A DNA stretch of 39,084 nucleotides from Candidatus Vogelbacteria bacterium. GTDB taxonomy: Bacteria; Patescibacteriota; Minisyncoccia; Phycocordibacterales; JACOZG01. The position numbers were made by a program, and so were the translations under genes. The notes under the pieces were generated by a model. The model saw nothing but the letters and a program-made list of their open reading frames with translations, made no database searches and was not told the DNA's origin. Of this stretch, positions 38,474 to 39,084 are shown piece by piece. The stretch lies in contig JACOZG010000001.1 of NCBI GenBank assembly GCA_016181465.1, positions 1 through 39,084 on the forward strand. The letters run 5' to 3'. Numbering within the stretch: position 1 is the stretch's first letter; each line of letters begins with the position of its first letter.

Positions 38474-39084
38474 TTAACTAATTTTACCCAGAAACATTCT
38501 CGGTTTTTTACCGGCAATTTGAATCATTGATTTTTTTCTTACTTGAAACATTGTTGGATTTTGAAATTCAAATAAAAGAATGTTGGGCTCCACTATTTCT
38601 CCGTAGGTCCCATGTAACTTCCGAAATTCTGAACTAAAGTTAAGCAAATTCTTAGTGATAGATTTTTTGATTATTAGCTTGTTCCTCTCTGTAATACTGA
38701 TACCTTTAGCAAGTTCAACCCTTATGAATAACTTTTGTTTTTTTAACTCACCTTCAGTGTAAGTTACGTAGGCGCCTGTTACTAAATTTATTGTATTATC
38801 GGTTTTTAAACCACCATAAATATATTTAGGAAAAATATTTATTGCATAAAATAAAATCATTACATCTAATCTACCAGTTAAAATTAGAAGTGGTTGTTGA
38901 GTTTGTTTAGTTACTAAAGGCATAGTTTTTGCGTATAGCCTATTTTTCCCGAAAAGGTTTTTCAATTCAGTGAAAGAAAAAACGCGCCCAGTATCTTTTA
39001 TGCCATATCGCACAAGCGGTATACCACCGTTAGTGGTTAGTAGAAGTTCTGACTTTTGCTCTTCAAAATAAATTATAGATGGAT
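38474..39084 (-). CDS. PaaK/CapK-like adenylate-forming ligase, C-terminal part (cut by the window edge)
   Basis: The frame is open to the end of the window, so the 5' part lies outside. The visible chain (about 200 residues) begins with ...IIYFEEQKSELLLTTNGGIP and LVRYGIKDTGR, the (P)LxRYxxxDxGR motif of phenylacetate-CoA ligase/CapK-type enzymes, followed by ILTGRLDVMILFYAINIFP (the GRxDD-like hinge) and a mixed C-terminal subdomain. Such enzymes adenylate aryl or other carboxylates. Its place just upstream of an aromatic ammonia-lyase suggests activation of the lyase product, a pair known for example in coumarate-based chromophore formation. AT-rich like its neighbour. Substrate not known. 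Confidence 0.75.
   Translation of the reverse strand, partial: PSIIYFEEQKSELLLTTNGGIPLVRYGIKDTGRVFSFTELKNLFGKNRLYAKTMPLVTKQTQQPLLILTGRLDVMILFYAINIFPKYIYGGLKTDNTINLVTGAYVTYTEGELKKQKLFIRVELAKGISITERNKLIIKKSITKNLLNFSSEFRKLHGTYGEIVEPNILLFEFQNPTMFQVRKKSMIQIAGKKPRMFLGKIS

Overview
The window looks like a chromosome segment of a Candidate Phyla Radiation (Patescibacteria, probably Parcubacteria-type) bacterium. Grounds: very compact gene packing with many 1-30 nt overlaps, unusually short aminoacyl-tRNA synthetases (GltX without its zinc-type insert, AspS without the GAD domain), a tRNA without encoded CCA, and small one-helix membrane proteins. UGA is used as a stop, so this is not a Gracilibacteria-type code. 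Ribosomal protein L9 is present, which argues against Microgenomates and WWE3. Taxonomy is inferred from gene content only.

Layout. 1-5.1 kb: a minus-strand operon of Cys/Met-rich membrane and secreted proteins around a SufS-like cysteine desulfurase, probably metal or sulfur handling. 5.1-5.4 kb: hairpins, a decayed tRNA-Glu copy and an intact tRNA-Glu(CTC). 5.4-15.9 kb: core genes for DNA repair (an MGMT/HhH-glycosylase fusion, rmuC, recR), replication (dnaB), ribosome (rplU, rplI, rpmA) and others (cysS, corA-like, ctp protease, lytic transglycosylase). 16-26.7 kb: a long minus-strand run for cell wall, chromosome and tRNA charging: aspS, scpA, scpB, dacA, mraY, ftsW, murG, gltX, an M23 peptidase and a small TM protein. 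It is interrupted twice: by a self-contained 29-codon transcription unit between scpA and scpB, and by an inverted Cas2/PaaX-like gene between mraY and ftsW. 26.7-31.9 kb: a defence-type operon: lexA-like, a nuclease-methylase fusion, a ClpP-like protease, a HEPN protein and hsdS. 32-35.2 kb: trpS, then an accessory patch (a frameshifted PEP-CTERM protein, a Cys-rich lipoprotein, a truncated CsgG-like gene, HicAB). 35.3 kb to the end: an AT-rich operon with part of a PaaK/CapK-like ligase, an aromatic amino acid ammonia-lyase (MIO type) and a membrane histidine kinase.

Most striking observations. (1) The Cas2/PaaX-like gene is bounded by two direct copies of an imperfect palindrome centred on CGATCG. 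The outer halves of these two copies, joined, equal base for base (44 nt) the inverse complement of a solitary third palindrome at 14225-14268. The inner halves form 25-bp inverted termini (23/25). This is what a small mobile element inserted into, or recombined between, palindromic sites would leave. (2) The restriction-modification-like operon has no HsdR motor. Its methylase carries an N-terminal HsdR-type nuclease domain, and protease and HEPN RNase genes sit between methylase and specificity subunit. All appear to be transcribed from a LexA-like gene whose promoter contains a perfect ACCCGA-N8-TCGGGT inverted repeat. (3) Several accessory genes form a class of their own, with consensus promoter, strong Shine-Dalgarno and strong hairpin terminator, unlike the tightly overlapping core genes, several of which start almost directly after their -10 box.
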